Source: Cordilura impudica
Lineage: Eukaryota; Arthropoda; Insecta; Diptera; Scathophagidae
Direction: 5' to 3'
Assembly: GCA_963682025.1 (NCBI GenBank)
Contig: OY821521.1
Coordinates: 49,052,807 to 49,116,806 of the forward strand
DNA length: 64,000 nt
Part shown: piece after piece, positions 30,478 through 42,350 of the stretch
Position numbering within the stretch: the first letter of the stretch is position 1
How the letters are laid out: each line of letters starts with the position of its first letter
The notes under the pieces: model-generated
Database searches by the model: none
What the model saw: only the letters and a program-made list of their open reading frames with translations
What the model was told of the DNA's origin: nothing
Made by a program: the position numbers and the translations under genes

Positions 30478-33198
30478 GGGTGGCCCTTCATTATATGGAG
30501 GGGGAAAAAGTGTTCGAATTTAAAGTCTCACCCACTAGAAATATGCGAATATCAAAAAAACTGCGAAATTCAAAGCTTTGGGTCAATCAAAAAAATTTAG
30601 AACGCGAATGAAAATTTCAAGTGCGTTCATATGGAGAAAATATGACTTTTTATTCAGATTTTACGAAAATTTCGTTCTATAGTTTAACTTTTTGGACAAG
30701 TTGTGTTATGAATCGATTTCAGTACTAAATTACCTCTTTAAAACGCTATATAACTTCAAAATCGCATAAAAACTCGCCAAGAAATAATAAATGCCCCAGA
30801 CCACTTTTTGCCAAAAAATTCTTGGTCATGATATGTGATGAATTTTTTTTTCAACTTTAACAAATTGCCTAAAGCCATAATTTTTTTTTTATCCCTATAC
30901 CTATATGTACTCAGATATGAAGTATTGTTTTATTACCACGTTGTTAACCTATTGCAAAAAGAGACCAAAATGGAACATTTTTTTGATAAAATTTTGAAAA
31001 CTCCTTTTTTTAAGTTTTAAAAAAATATCTTAAACTAAATTTTAAAAAATGGATCTGGCACTACAAAGTTTTGTTAAATATATATTACAGATTAGTTGTG
31101 TGAATCTTTAGGGAAATTCCTCTGCCATAATTTTTTTTATAAAGAATTTTTTTTGCGGATTTTAAGAAATTTGGGTTTTTTGTGAAATATTCAGTAAATG
31201 TGCTCTTTCTAAATACTCTGTATCAAAAATTTATCAGTTTTCTACTTTCAAGTTTTATATTTATTTTATTTGCCTAGGATTTCTGAAAAAAATTATATGA
31301 CCTCATTATCACTTTTGGACTTGGGGTAGCATATGACCCCAAGCTAATGAAAGACAATTTATTCAAAAAAATTAAAATATTTTCTAAGTGCTGTTGAATT
31401 CTTAGATATGACGCTTGAAATATAATAACCAAATGTGCAAGTCTTCCATGCTAAAAATTTTGAATAAATCGAACAACGCTAACCCATTCCTTGCCGAGGC
31501 TAAACTTTGAATTTTAACATATTTTAAAAAATGAATTGTTCTAGTAAACTAGATGAAACCCTTACGAAATAAAATTGTACTATATTTCACCGATTTTTAT
31601 GATTTGATGATTTTATAATTTGACGACATTAACTCATTTGGACTTGGCGCCGCAAATGGCCCCAGGCTAGTATGGGACGATGAAATCAATAAATGCAAAT
31701 ATTTGCAAATACATAAAATACATAAAATATAGCGCAATTTTGTTTCCCAACCCATAGTAAGGGTTTGATCTAGTTTACTGGAACAATTAATCTATAATAT
31801 TAATTGGCTAGGCGATTTCTTGTGATCGATGTTTTGTTCTATGTTTTTCTCCCAATTTTGACCAAACGTATATTATTTGAAAGGTGTTTCTTTTTAGCTG
31901 TTCACCAGACTTACAGATTTGTAATTTTTTTTCTTTATTTTGAGTAAATTGCATTTAAAGTTGCTACTAACACATACTTAAAGTTATACATATGCTGTTA
32001 TTAAATTTGTTAATGTGTTTGATAATGAGTTTGTTATCTTCATTCACAATATTAATAAACCATAAAAGTGTTGGTTTGTGAATTGGCTAAGTTTAAAAAT
32101 AAAGCTGCCTAGAAATTGCACTCGAATTACGAGCGCTGGATTCTGCTAGTATATTTAAATATGCTAAAATTTAAAGTTTAGCCTCGGCAAGGAATGGGTT
32201 AACGTTGTTCGATTTATTCAAAAGTTTTACCATGGAAGACTTGCACATTTGTTTATTATATTCTAAGCGCCACATCTAAAAATTCAACAGCACAAAATAT
32301 TTGATTTTTTTGAATAAATTGTCTTTCATTAGCTTGGGGTCATATGTGATCAAAGTCGAAAAGGGTTAATGGCGTAATACTATTTTTTTCAGAAATCCTA
32401 GGCTATTAAAATAAAATATAAACTTTTAAAAGTAGAAAACTGATAAATTTTTGATACAAAGTATTTAGAAAGAGTACGTTTACTGAATATTTCACAAAAA
32501 ACTCAAATTTTTCGAAATCCGCAAATAAAAATTCTTTGTAAAAAAAATTCTGGCAGAGGAATTTCTTTAAAAATTCACACAGCTAATCTCTAATATATAT
32601 TTAACAAAACCTTATAGTGTCAGATCCATTTTTTAAAATTTAGGTTAAGAAAATTTTTTAAAAATTAAAAAAGGAGTTTTCAAAATTTTATCAAAAAAAT
32701 GTTCCATTTTTGGTCCTATTTCGCACTAGGTTAACAACGTGGTAATAAAACAATACTTCATATCTGAGTAAATATAGATAGAGAGACTAAAAAAAATTAT
32801 GGCTTTAAGCAATTTGTTAAAGTTGAAAAAATGTCCATCACATTTCATGACACAAAGTTTTTTTAGTACAAAAGTGGTCTGGGGCATTTGTTATTTCTTG
32901 GCGAGTTTTTATTCGATTTTTAAGTTATATAGCGTTTTAGAGAGGTAATTTAGTACTTAAATCCATTCATATAACACCTTGTCGAAAAAATTAAGCTATA
33001 GAACGAAATTTTTGTAAGATTTAAAAAAAAATCATATTTTCCCCATATAAACACACTTGACATTTTCAGTCGTGTTGAGGCAACTATAAATTTTTTTGAT
33101 TGTCCCAAAACTTCGTATTTCTCAGTTTTTTTTCTATTCGCATATTTCTAGGAGTGAGACCGAGAGTTTGAACATTATTTTTATTAAGAGCCACCCTA
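30478..33198. mobile_element. Foldback element, family F, arms about 1.1 kb
   Basis: 30478-31580 is inverted at about 31750-33198 (interrupted by a Helitron). Matching landmarks include GGGTGGCCCTT ends, CTAGAAATATGCGAATA, ATTTCTTGGCGAGTTTTTAT, ACCACGTTGTTAACCT and TTAGCCTCGGCAAGGAATGG. The arms are roughly 80-85% alike and no ORF stands out. A single terminal segment of the same family lies at 58411-58560. Confidence 0.82.
31791..32149 (+). mobile_element. Helitron family A inside the foldback's right arm
   Basis: A^TCTATAATATTAATTGGCT to GGATTCTGCTAG^T, hairpin GCACTCGAATTACGAGCGC. Complete, 359 bp, and later than the foldback because it interrupts the arm symmetry. Confidence 0.9.
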
Positions 33199-33204
33199 AT
33201 GGGG

Positions 33205-33562
33205 CAACCCCATTTCCCCCCATCGAATTGATCTAGAATTTGGCCTATAGTCTTGTTGTCACTATAGATTAATTTTGGGGTAGTCACGCACAGTCACGCA
33301 TGGTCACGCGCAGTCACGGAATGCCTAAAAACGCATTTTCCCTTATCCGATCGATCTGAAACTTTGCCATAGACTTGTTGTGGCCAAAGATTCATTTTAA
33401 GATAGTCACGCACAGTCACGCATAGTCACGCACAGTCACGGAGTTATTTAAACCCCATTTCCCCTCATCCGATCGATCTGTAACTTTGTCCAAAGACTTT
33501 TTGTGGTCAAAGATTAATTTTAAAATAGTCACGCAAAGTCTCGCAAAGTCGCGCACGGAGAG
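33205..33562 (+). repeat. Three-copy, about 122-bp tandem repeat with AGTCACGCAC subrepeats
   Basis: Units start near 33208, 33330 and 33452 (CCCATTTCCCC..ATCGAAT/GATCGATCTG..AACTTTG). Each ends in three or four AGTCACGCAC-like decamers. It begins at the right edge of the foldback element. Confidence 0.85.
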
Positions 33563-33629
33563 ATTCCAAACTCATATGCATAAGGAGAGAAAGAGTTTTA
33601 ATAAAAACTTTGTTTTTATGGATTAGATT

Positions 33630-33945
33630 ATGATATGGGTATTAGGTACAAAATGGACCCATCAAGGCCATATTTCTTAAAGTCGCTTATTTTTCTCATC
33701 AACATACACAAACCCAATTTGAAAAAAAAGCTATACAATATAGATAATTTGGGTCCTAGGGCATTTTTCGTCGTATGGCCGACAAAAGCCTATATATAAA
33801 GTTATCAAAATATATTCATATTTGCGAGCTGTTTTTTAATTTAACAGACAAACAGATAGACGGACTTAGGAAAACTTTCTGAGTCGACTGGTAGTTACAA
33901 ACATCAGCACAAACTCATTATAACCTGCGCATAGGATACAATAAA
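33630..33945 (-). mobile_element. Degraded DINE-like family D copy
   Basis: Minus-orientation landmarks in order: AAATGGACCCATC, CAAACCCAATTTGA, ATTTGGGTCCTAGGGCA, GCCGACAAAAGC, ATATTCATATTTGCGA, a short GACAGACAGA-type core, and GCACAAACTCATTATA. Confidence 0.6.
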
Positions 33946-34506
33946 TTCTACTTTTCAATTCTAAATAGGCAACCAAAATATTAAAATCATCTCTAGCGAA
34001 AATCTACAAAACAACACAATGTTTCGGTAATACTTGAATTTATCTGTGTTAAAACCAAATGAGGCCATATGTTTCGTTTCGTTTCATAACCAAATATTTA
34101 TATTATATCAGTTTATATGTGTGTGAGTTTTTATTTTTATCAGAACTATTTTTTTTATTTAAATTTATATGCTACAAAAGTTATACAAGCAAATTGGCCG
34201 GCCTCGTGAACAATTCAAAACAAAACTGTTCTTTGTTTACGATGTTTTTCAAAAGATTAACCAAATAAAATGTAACATATGGGACTGATAATTATTATGC
34301 ATCAAAGCAAAAAACGCTAAAATTAGTTACATAAAAATAATAATTTATATTCTAATGAAAATCATATAAATTATATCTTTAACTGGGGATTTAGTGAGTT
34401 AGTTACACTGCAGTGGGCAAAAGTTTTAAATTAAAAGCCCATAAAAAGCACCGAACATAATGGACACACATAAATATGCTTAAATACTTTAAATAGATGA
34501 AAAATA
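33946..34506. other. Spacer, nothing recognised
   Basis: AT-rich; a 69-codon open frame at 34059-34268 has no recognisable motif. Confidence 0.4.
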
Positions 34507-34665
34507 CGAGGGTGGTCTTACAACTAATCGACTTAGCAGATAGATGGCAATAGTTTTGGGAAAAATTAGTTTAGTGAAAATTGGCATCTCAAGAAAATTG
34601 AAGTTTTAAACTTGAAGACGCCACGTTGTTTAGCCATCAGTATTGAAAGCTTTCTATTCATTTGT
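34507..34665 (+). mobile_element. Possible mariner 5' end remnant
   Basis: ACGAGGGTGGTCTTACAAC, then ATAGATGGCAATAG and AGTGAAAATTGGCATCTC resemble the start of some mariner elements (TIR of ACGAGGGTGGTC type and 5' UTR). No transposase follows. Recognition is from memory of such ends. Confidence 0.4.
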
Positions 34666-34724
34666 AAAAATGACAGATATAGGTCACTGTTATGTGTGAC
34701 AATATTTTCATTTGTTTCAATATC

Positions 34725-34985
34725 AAATCAACCAATATCAAAGCAGAACCAGATTGGTCGATCTTTCCGATCTTCACCTAAAACATATCAAATATAAAAA
34801 TGTTGCACAATTTTTTTTTAATTAAATAATTTACAAAAAGTAAGTAGCCTTACCAAATATGGTAATCAGGATTGGTCCATTTTTTGACCTAGTCCGCATA
34901 TATGTAAAAATTCTTTTAGATCTGTCCGCAAAAAATTTAATAAAAATTCCACTCAGACTTGGTTTGTGCTTATTTTTTATAAAGA
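34725..34985 (+). mobile_element. DINE-like family D fragment
   Basis: TTCCGATCTTCACCTAAA, CAGGATTGGTCCATTTTT, ACCTAGTCCGCAT and AAAATTCCACTCAGACTTGG match the 3' third of family D. Confidence 0.6.
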
Positions 34986-35059
34986 ATAATCTTTGTGACC
35001 GTATTTGATTTTTGTTTTTTATTTATTTATGGATAATAATATTAATAAAATAATAATAA

Positions 35060-35115
35060 CAAGTAAGAGTGTAAAATTCGGCTGTGCCGCATTTTTGATA
35101 CCCTCCACCCAATAT
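35060..35115 (-). mobile_element. DINE-like family E 3' end
   Basis: AACAAGTAAGAGTGTAAAATT, TTCGGCTGTGCCG hairpin and GATACCCTCCACC; the element's remainder is not obvious beyond this. Confidence 0.6.
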
Positions 35116-35489
35116 TTAGGAACGGCTACCACTTTGAAACTGTTGCCGATACTGAAACATTAAATCCGAATACCAATTAAATTTAAAGTTAATAGCTTTT
35201 CTTGTTGGCCAATTTCTATTATAAAAACCAATGATGCAAGAATTAATTTCTATTTGAAAAATTGTATTATTTTTCTTTTACTAGAGCAGAAAAACCCTTA
35301 GTACTTCATAGAACACCAATGAAGTTCATTATTTAATGCAGCCGGCATCATACTAATACCCAAAGTTTGATCCCTAAAGGCCTGTTTTGAGACCTTGGAA
35401 GTCACACGAGTATTAAAAAAAATTCGAATGATTCTTGGCTACAAAATATTAATATTAAAAAAAGTAAATTTTCAAATAATTTTATTTAA
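35116..35489. other. Spacer, nothing recognised
   Basis: AT-rich without visible features. Confidence 0.4.
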
Positions 35490-37905
35490 CCCATTTTCAT
35501 TTTTCATTTTTCATTTTTAATTTGTTATTTTTAACTTTTCATTTTTCAATTTTCATTTTTTATTTTTCATTTTTCAATTTTCATTTTTTATTTTTTATTT
35601 TTCAATTTTCATTTTTATTTTTCATTTTTCACTTTTAATTTTTTATTTTTCATTTTTTATTATTCATTTTTCACTTTTCGTTTTTCACTTTTCATTTTTC
35701 ATTTGTAATTTTTTACTTTTCATTTTTCTTTTATTGTCATATTTTATCTTTCATTTTTAATTTTTCATTTTTCTTTTTTCATTTTTCATTTTTCAAATTA
35801 ATTTTTCATTTCTCATTTTTAATTTTGCATTTAAAATTTTTCAGTTTTCTATTTTAATTTTTCATTTTTATTTTTCATTTTTCATTTCTCACTTTCCATT
35901 TTGCACTTTTCACTTTTTATTTGTAATTTTTTACTTTTAATTTTTCATTTTTTGCCATTTTTCGTTTTTCATTTTTAATTTTTCATTTTAAATTTTCATT
36001 TTTCACTTTTCATTTTTTATTTTTCATTTTTATTTTTCATTTTTCACTTTTCACTTTTCATTTTTCATTTGTAATTTTTTACTTTTCTGTTTTTGTCATT
36101 TTTTACTTTTTATTTTTCAATTTTCATTTTTCATTTTTATTTTTATTTTTCATTTTTTATTTTTCAATTTTCATTTTTCAGTTTTTATTTTTCAATTTTC
36201 ATTTTTCATATTAATTTTTATTTTTTATTTTTTATTTTTCACTTTTAATTTTTCATTTTTAATTCTTAAGTTATCATTTTTCTTTTTTATTTTTTTTTTG
36301 TCATTTTTCATCTTTAATTTTTCTTTTTTAAATTTTTCATTTTTCATTTTTCATATTTAATTTTTCATTTTCCATTTTGCATATTTCATTTTTATTTTTC
36401 ATTTTTCACTTTTCATCTTCCATTTTTCATTTTTATTTTTCATTTATCATTTCTCACTTATCATTTTGCACTTTTCATTTGTAATTTTTTACTTTTCATT
36501 TTTCATTTTTTGCCATTTTTCATTTTTGATTTCTAATTTTTCATTTTTCATTTTAAATTTTCATTATTCACTTTAAATTTTTTATTTTTCATTTTTATTT
36601 TTAATTTTTCACATTTCATTTTTCATTTGTAATTTTTTACTTTTCTTTTTTTTTTTTTGTCATTTTTCACTTTTCATTTTTCAATTTTCATTTTTCATTT
36701 TTATTTTTCATTTTTTATTTTTCAATTTTCATTTTTCACTTTTTATTTTTCGATTTTCATTTTTCATTTTCATTTTTATTTTTAATTTTTTATTTTTCAC
36801 TTTTAATTTTACATTTTAAATTTTTAAGTTATCATTTTTCTTTTTTATTTTTTTTTTGTCATTTTTCATCTTTCTTTTTATTAAATTTTTCATTTTTCAT
36901 ATTTAATTTTTCATTTCTCATTTTTCATTTTAAATGTTTCATTTTTCTTTTTTCATTTTTCACTTTCCTTTTTCAATTTTGCATATTTCATTTTTATTTT
37001 TCATTTTTCATTTTCCATTTTCCATTTTTCATTTTTCATTTTTATTTTTCATTTATCATTTCTCACTTTCCATTTTGCACTTTTCACTTTTCAATTTTCA
37101 TTTGTAATTTTTTGCTTTTCATTTTTAATTTTTTTTGCCATTTTTCATTTTTAATTTTTCATTTTAAATTTTCATATTTCACATTTCATTTTTTATTTTT
37201 CATTTCTATTTTTCATTTTTCAATTTTCACTTTTCATTTGTAATTTTTTACTTTTCTCTTTTTTTTTGTTGTCATTTTTCATCTTTCATTTTTTAATTTT
37301 ACATTTTTCTTTTTAAATTTCTCATTTTTCATATTTAGTTTTTCATTTCTTATTTTTCATTTTAAATTTTTCATTCTTCATTTTAAATTTTTCAATTTTC
37401 GTTCTTCATTTTTCACTTTCCATTTTGCATTTTGCATTTTTCATTTTTATTTTTCATTTTTAATTTTTCACTTTTCATTTTTTATTTTTCATTTTTATTT
37501 TTCATTTTTCACTTTTCATTTTTCGCTTTTCATTTGTAATTTTTTACTTTTCTTTTTTTCGTCATTTTCATCTTTCATTTTTCTTTTTAAATTTTTCATA
37601 TTTAGTTTTTCATTTCTCATTTCTCATTTTAAATTTTTTATTTTTTATTTTAAATTTTTCATTTTTCACTTTCCACTTTTGCATTTTATATTTTTAATTT
37701 TTTTTTTTTTCATTTTTCACTTTTAATTTTTTATTTTTCATTTTTCTTTTTTGTGCCTTTTTTAATTTTTCACTTTTCATTTTTCATCTTTCATTTTTCG
37801 TTCATAATTTTTCATGTTTCACTTTTAATTTTAAATTTTTCATTCTAAATTTTTAATATTTTATTTTTATTTAAAATTTTTTTTTAATTTTTATTAATTT
37901 TTAAT
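35490..37905 (+). repeat. T-rich heptamer array, degenerate (TTTTTCA)n
   Basis: About 2.4 kb built of TTTTTCA/TTTTTAA/TTTTTTA heptamers with many variants. Longer blocks recur (CATTTGTAATTTTTTACTTTTC appears repeatedly), so units of a few hundred bp were duplicated. The flanking sequence typical of element H was not found here. Confidence 0.9.
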
Positions 37906-38089
37906 TTTAACGAAAAAAGAAATAAAAAAATACGTGTGCTTAGGCCATGTGCAGTATTAATATACGCATAACTGTAATGACTTCAATAATAAGAAGAATT
38001 ACAACATATACAACATACCTTAAGAAAAAAAAAACGAACACACTGAAAAATTTTATTTTTTCAAGAGTTTTTTCAAAGTTTCATTCATA
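37906..38089. other. Spacer, nothing recognised
   Basis: No feature seen. Confidence 0.4.
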
Positions 38090-38435
38090 CTAGCAGATTC
38101 CAGCCCTCGAAAATCGAGTGAAAATTCTAGGAAATTTTATTTTTTGCATTAAATAAAGACCCTAAAGGTATGCTAATCAATTATAGCCAAATCGCAAATC
38201 AACACAAAAAACAAACTTATTTATATTACAAACACATTAACAAATTTAATAAACACACAGATAGCATATGTATTAATTAACTCAAAATAAAGAAAAAAAA
38301 TTTAAAAATCTGTAAATCTGGTGAATAGCTAAAAAGAAATACCTTTCAAATAATATACGTTTGGTCAAAATCGGGATAAAAAGGTAGATCAAAACATCGG
38401 TCACAAGAAATCGCCTAGCCTATTAATATTATACA
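38090..38435 (-). mobile_element. Helitron family A/B copy (346 bp)
   Basis: 5' A^TGTATAATATTAATAGG at 38435; 3' hairpin TCACTCGATTTTCGAGGGC and GGAATCTGCTAG^T at 38090. The middle shares the CTAAAGGTATGCTAATC module. Confidence 0.85.
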
Positions 38436-38449
38436 TCTCATGATTCCTT

Positions 38450-38706
38450 CAACCGATTTTGACGATTTTAAATTGCAACTCCTTCGGGATGTTAATAAAC
38501 GGTTTTGTACATAAACGAACGGTCTAGTTTAGATATTGACGGCGTAATCGTGATTTCCACAGACAGACGATCATCGCTAAATCAACTTCCCTTATTATAA
38601 TGATTAAGAAAATATATGGTTTTGGGGTCTCCGGAAATTTCATGCTTTACAAATGGAATCATAAACCTATATATACACTCTGCCACTGAGGTGTGGAGGG
38701 TATAAA
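38450..38706 (-). mobile_element. DINE-like family E, 5' part
   Basis: The minus strand starts ATACCCTCCACACCTCAG at 38706, then a TCTGTCTG-type core near 38565 and ATTACGCCGTCAATATC. It stops at the Helitron. Confidence 0.6.
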
Positions 38707-38740
38707 AATCTTGAAAAAGAAACACAAAAAATTTAAAAAT

Positions 38741-38798
38741 CATGTTTTTTAGTTAACATAAACATGATGTTTTTTAGTTAACATAAACATGATTTTTT
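38741..38798 (+). repeat. Short direct repeat, TTTTTAGTTAACATAAACATGAT x2
   Basis: A 25-bp unit occurs twice in tandem. Confidence 0.8.
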
Positions 38799-39474
38799 CA
38801 TGCCATGAAATTTCAACTTTGATAGCCCATAAGTATGCATCATATGTTGAACAATTATCTATCATATGCTTTTTAACTTAATTGATTATTGCAATTGGTT
38901 CAAAAGTTATGATTATGGCGAAATCAATCGAAAAAAATCAAATGCCGCCACTCTGCATCGATGCAAAACAAATGTGCATTATTTCGTAAGCAATCAGTGG
39001 AAACAAAATAATTTATTTGCAATTAAATTAGATTTAAGAGAAAAAAATGGGATAAAAAGTTCCAAAAAGAGCAACCAAATTTGTGTTTTTTTAACTATAT
39101 GTCCATAGTTGCCAGTTTTTCATTGTTCCTAATCAAGCCTTTAATAAAACACGGGTTATAAATAAAAATTTTGACAAAATGGAAACAGATTATTAAAGCT
39201 AATAAAATTTCTTTTCCTTCCTTCCTTTCCCGACCTAGTAATACATTATGTTTGGTTTAAGTGATAACACTTCGTTTCTTATCAAATATATGCAGATTTT
39301 AAAATACCTTAAACTAAAATCTTTATGTCTCTTGGCGGGAGCTAGTTTTTAATTTTAGACTCATACTTTCTTAGAGTAATTTTCTATACGCCCGCCAAGT
39401 CTCCCCTCCCTCCCCCCGAACGAATTGACCAAACCTAGTTTATATAGAGTATTTTACCTGAGTTTTAATACAAG
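38799..39474. other. Spacer, nothing recognised
   Basis: An 80-codon open frame at 38866-39108 (+) has no recognisable motif; I do not call it a gene. A short C-rich patch (CTCCCCTCCCTCCCCCC) lies near 39402-39418. Confidence 0.4.
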
Positions 39475-39538
39475 GTTTAGATGACACACAAACAGGCGGA
39501 AAGAGAGACAATCATCAGCACAAGCTTGGTATAGGGTA
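39475..39538 (-). mobile_element. Family D 5'-end fragment
   Basis: CAGCACAAGCTTGGTATAGGG resembles the GCAGCACAAAGTCATTATACCC...GGTATAGGG end of family D with an internal deletion. Confidence 0.45.
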
Positions 39539-39828
39539 TCAATAATATTAATAGGCTAGGCGATTTCTTGTTACCGATGTTTTGTTTCACCGTTTTATCC
39601 CGATTTTTACCAAATGTGTATTGTTTGAAAGGTATTTCTTTTTGGCTGTTCACCAGATTTACAGAATTTTAAATCTTTTTCCTTTATTTTGAGTAAATTG
39701 CATTTAAAGTTGCTACTAACACATACATAAAATTATACATATGCTAGGTGTTGGTTTGTGAATTGGCTACGTTGAGATATAAAGTTGCCTAGAAATTGCA
39801 CTCGATTTCGGGTGCTGGAATCTGCTAG
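39539..39828 (+). mobile_element. Helitron family A, internally shortened (290 bp)
   Basis: A^TCAATAATATTAATAGGCT to GGAATCTGCTAG^T; hairpin GCACTCGATTTCGGGTGC. Confidence 0.88.
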
Positions 39829-39843
39829 TAATAATATTAATCA

Positions 39844-40318
39844 TCTATAATATTATTAGGCAAGCCGATTTCTAATGACCCCATCTACGCTTTTAGTTAT
39901 CAACAGATTTTGACAAAAAAAAAATACAATTTTAAAGGTATTTCTTTGCAGATGAACACCATCTTTACAGATGTGCACCATCTGGTATATTTTTTTGTAG
40001 TAATAATCATTTAAAGTTGCTACAAACACATACATAAAACACATATTTTAGCTGCAAATAAAAAACTATACAATGCTGTGTGTGTTTATGAATTGTCTAA
40101 AATTGATTAGCATACCTTTAGGCTCTTATAAAATTATTTATATATCTTCTGTATTGTATAACAAATATTTATAATGAAATTTATTACATTTTATTTAACT
40201 ATTCATACATTTTTTATATACATATGTAGATTAAAAAAACATTGAAAGAAAAGAATTTAATTAAAAAATAAAATTTCCTAGAATGTACACTCGAATTTCG
40301 AGTGCTGGGATGTGCTAC
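39844..40318 (+). mobile_element. Helitron family B copy (475 bp)
   Basis: A^TCTATAATATTATTAGG; carries a GATGAACACCATC/GATGTGCACCATC direct repeat and the GATTAGCATACCTTTAGG module. Hairpin ACACTCGAATTTCGAGTGC, end GCTAC^T (CTAG mutated). Starts 15 bp after the previous copy in the same orientation. Confidence 0.88.
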
Positions 40319-40438
40319 TTATAATAGGTACGCTTATCGCTGACTTCACTAATCTACTGACATATGATTAATTATCACATATTCATTTTGGTGAGGAACG
40401 TAAAATCAAAGACTAACTATCGTAGAACAAAGTGGTGA

Positions 40439-40622
40439 TATTTTGCCATTTTTTGCTATTTTTTCCGACTGACGACATTAAGTTATAGTCGTACGTTCTT
40501 ATTTTTTTTTTTTTTTTATTATTATTTTATTTATTATTTAAAAAAAAAAAATTGTTATCACAAAGAAATGAATTAAATAAAGAACATTTAACTAACTAAC
40601 TAACTAACTATTTTGCCATTTT
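40439..40622 (+). mobile_element. Short retroposon with (TAAC)n tail and 14-bp target duplication
   Basis: TATTTTGCCATTTT at 40439-40452 is repeated exactly at 40609-40622. Between them are 156 bp ending in five TAAC units (40589-40608). A tail of short tandem repeats and a long exact duplication are signs of LINE-mediated insertion (5'-truncated LINE or SINE). The body contains T and A runs and no recognised promoter boxes. Confidence 0.75.
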
Positions 40623-41238
40623 AGGGTTCCCTGATCGAAAAACTTAGAATTTTGAATAAGAACATAAAACTAAGTCTCGTAGAGCAAAATTATTGATATT
40701 TTGCCCCAGCCAACAATATTCCATATGAATTGGACGGTTACTATTCTTCGGTTGGTTAAAAAAGGCCTTTTCTTAAAAATGTATTATTATCATTTTTCAA
40801 CGGGGCCTTTTCTATATTTCCCAAGTTATAATTTTTTAATTTTCCAGCAACGGAGGAGTGTGAAATTTGAAATTTGAAAATAGGTGTAGACAGCGCCGAC
40901 CCGAGCATTTGCGGTGCCCTAAGTCGCTCCCCATATTTTTTAACCAGCAAAAAAAAAAGAAGAAAAGCTAAAAACCTTATTTTGTTTAACCGAAGTTGTG
41001 ACTTATAAACAAAAAATATTTTTATATTTATATTAAACTCCCAATTTTATTGTTATTTTAATACATAAAACTTTAATGTATCGTTTTCGGTTGTACACCC
41101 CCCCTAATAAAGAAAATGTTTTTATCCAAAAACAGACTTTTATGGTCAAAGAATCTAGAAACGGAAATCAATAAATCTGACATTTGATAAAAATATTTAA
41201 AAATAAATTTTTCAGAAATTCAACCATTTTATTACATA
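40623..41238. other. Spacer, nothing recognised
   Basis: 40375-40435 and 40660-40715 share GAACATAAAA..CTCGTAGA..ATTTTGCC words, an old local duplication. A GC-richer patch (GCGCCGACCCGAGC) is near 40891. Confidence 0.4.
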
Positions 41239-41604
41239 CTAGCAGATTCCAGCGCTCGAAATTCGAGTGCAATTTCTAGGCAGCTTTATTTTTCAACTTA
41301 GCCAATTCACAAACCAACACTTTTATGGTTTATTACTATTGTGAATGAAGATAACAAACTCATTAACAAACACATTAACACATTTAATAATCACACACAT
41401 AGCATATGTATAATATTATGTATGTGTTAGTAGCAATTGTAAGTGCAATTTACTCAAAACAAAGGAAAAATTTAAAAATCTGTATATCTGGTGAACAGCT
41501 AAAAAGAAATACCTTTAAAATAATATACGTTTGGTCAAAATCGGGATAAAACGGTAGACCACAAATCGGTCACAAGAAATCGCCTAGCCTCTTAATATTA
41601 TACA
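41239..41604 (-). mobile_element. Helitron family A copy (366 bp)
   Basis: 5' A^TGTATAATATTAAGAGG at 41604; hairpin GCACTCGAATTTCGAGCGC and GGAATCTGCTAG^T at 41239. Confidence 0.9.
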
Positions 41605-41917
41605 TATAAAAAAAACCAGCATTTTCACAAATTGTGGAAAAAATATTTTTTAACCAGTGAGGCAGTTTTTGGTATTTTTGGAAAAATTTTCTTATTTCAC
41701 AATTTTCGCTGTAACTTTGGAATGAATGGCGATAAATTAGTAAATTAAATTGAAAAAAATATGTTTTTAAAAAATAAAACTGGAGTAAATATTAAAAATA
41801 TATTTATGTTAGTCCAATTTCGAACTGATATACGATTTTTCTCCAAATTCCATAATTCCACGAATCTAACTCAAAAAAGTCACATTAGGAAATTATATTA
41901 AGCACATAACAAACAAC
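41605..41917. other. Spacer, nothing recognised
   Basis: AT-rich, no feature. Confidence 0.4.
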
Positions 41918-42350
41918 CATTTTTTTTTTTTTTTTTTTTTGAAAATCACAATTTGTCATTTCATCATTATCATCATTAGCATCAAAATTATTATTTGCTT
42001 CATGATAATCATTAAACTCATTATTATAATCTTCGTCGAAATTATCATTTTCATTGTGGCGAAAAATAAGTAACACCAATGCAGACTGTGGCAGCCGATA
42101 CCAAACTGGATAAAGAAAGTTCAAGTTCATCTTTTGAATTAACCGAATGGATGTCTCCCCTCAGTGTATCGTACAGCAAAATGCTTGAAAAGGTGGCTTC
42201 CTTCAAATAGTGTCTTTCCTTTAAAAAAAATGTGCCTTTTCTTAACATACCAAGAAGTAGTGTTAAAAAAATTAATGACATTTTAACGAATTTGTTACCA
42301 ATTTTGTTGCTATTTTTATATGGACACTTTTTCGGAAAATGTGACAATGT
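41918..42350 (-). pseudogene. Possible poly(A)-tailed retrocopy of unknown transcript
   Basis: The minus strand has two overlapping open frames (42347-42051 and 42130-41885). They contain LLYDTLRGDIHSVNSKDELE, LVSAATVCIGVTYF and, in the other frame, an acidic Asn/Asp-rich stretch (NENDNFDEDYNNEFNDYH), immediately followed by a 22-nt A run. A coding-like stretch ending in a long A run is what a processed retrocopy looks like. I do not recognise the protein, and the A run lies inside the second frame, so this is tentative. Confidence 0.35.

Noticed and set aside
33205..33562. CRISPR-like array from regularly spaced repeats
   Set aside because: Only three units, the 'spacers' are themselves conserved between units, and the host is a eukaryote.
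38866..39108. 80-codon open frame (plus strand)
   Set aside because: Near-normal amino-acid mix but no motif, homologue or gene context; too short to call.
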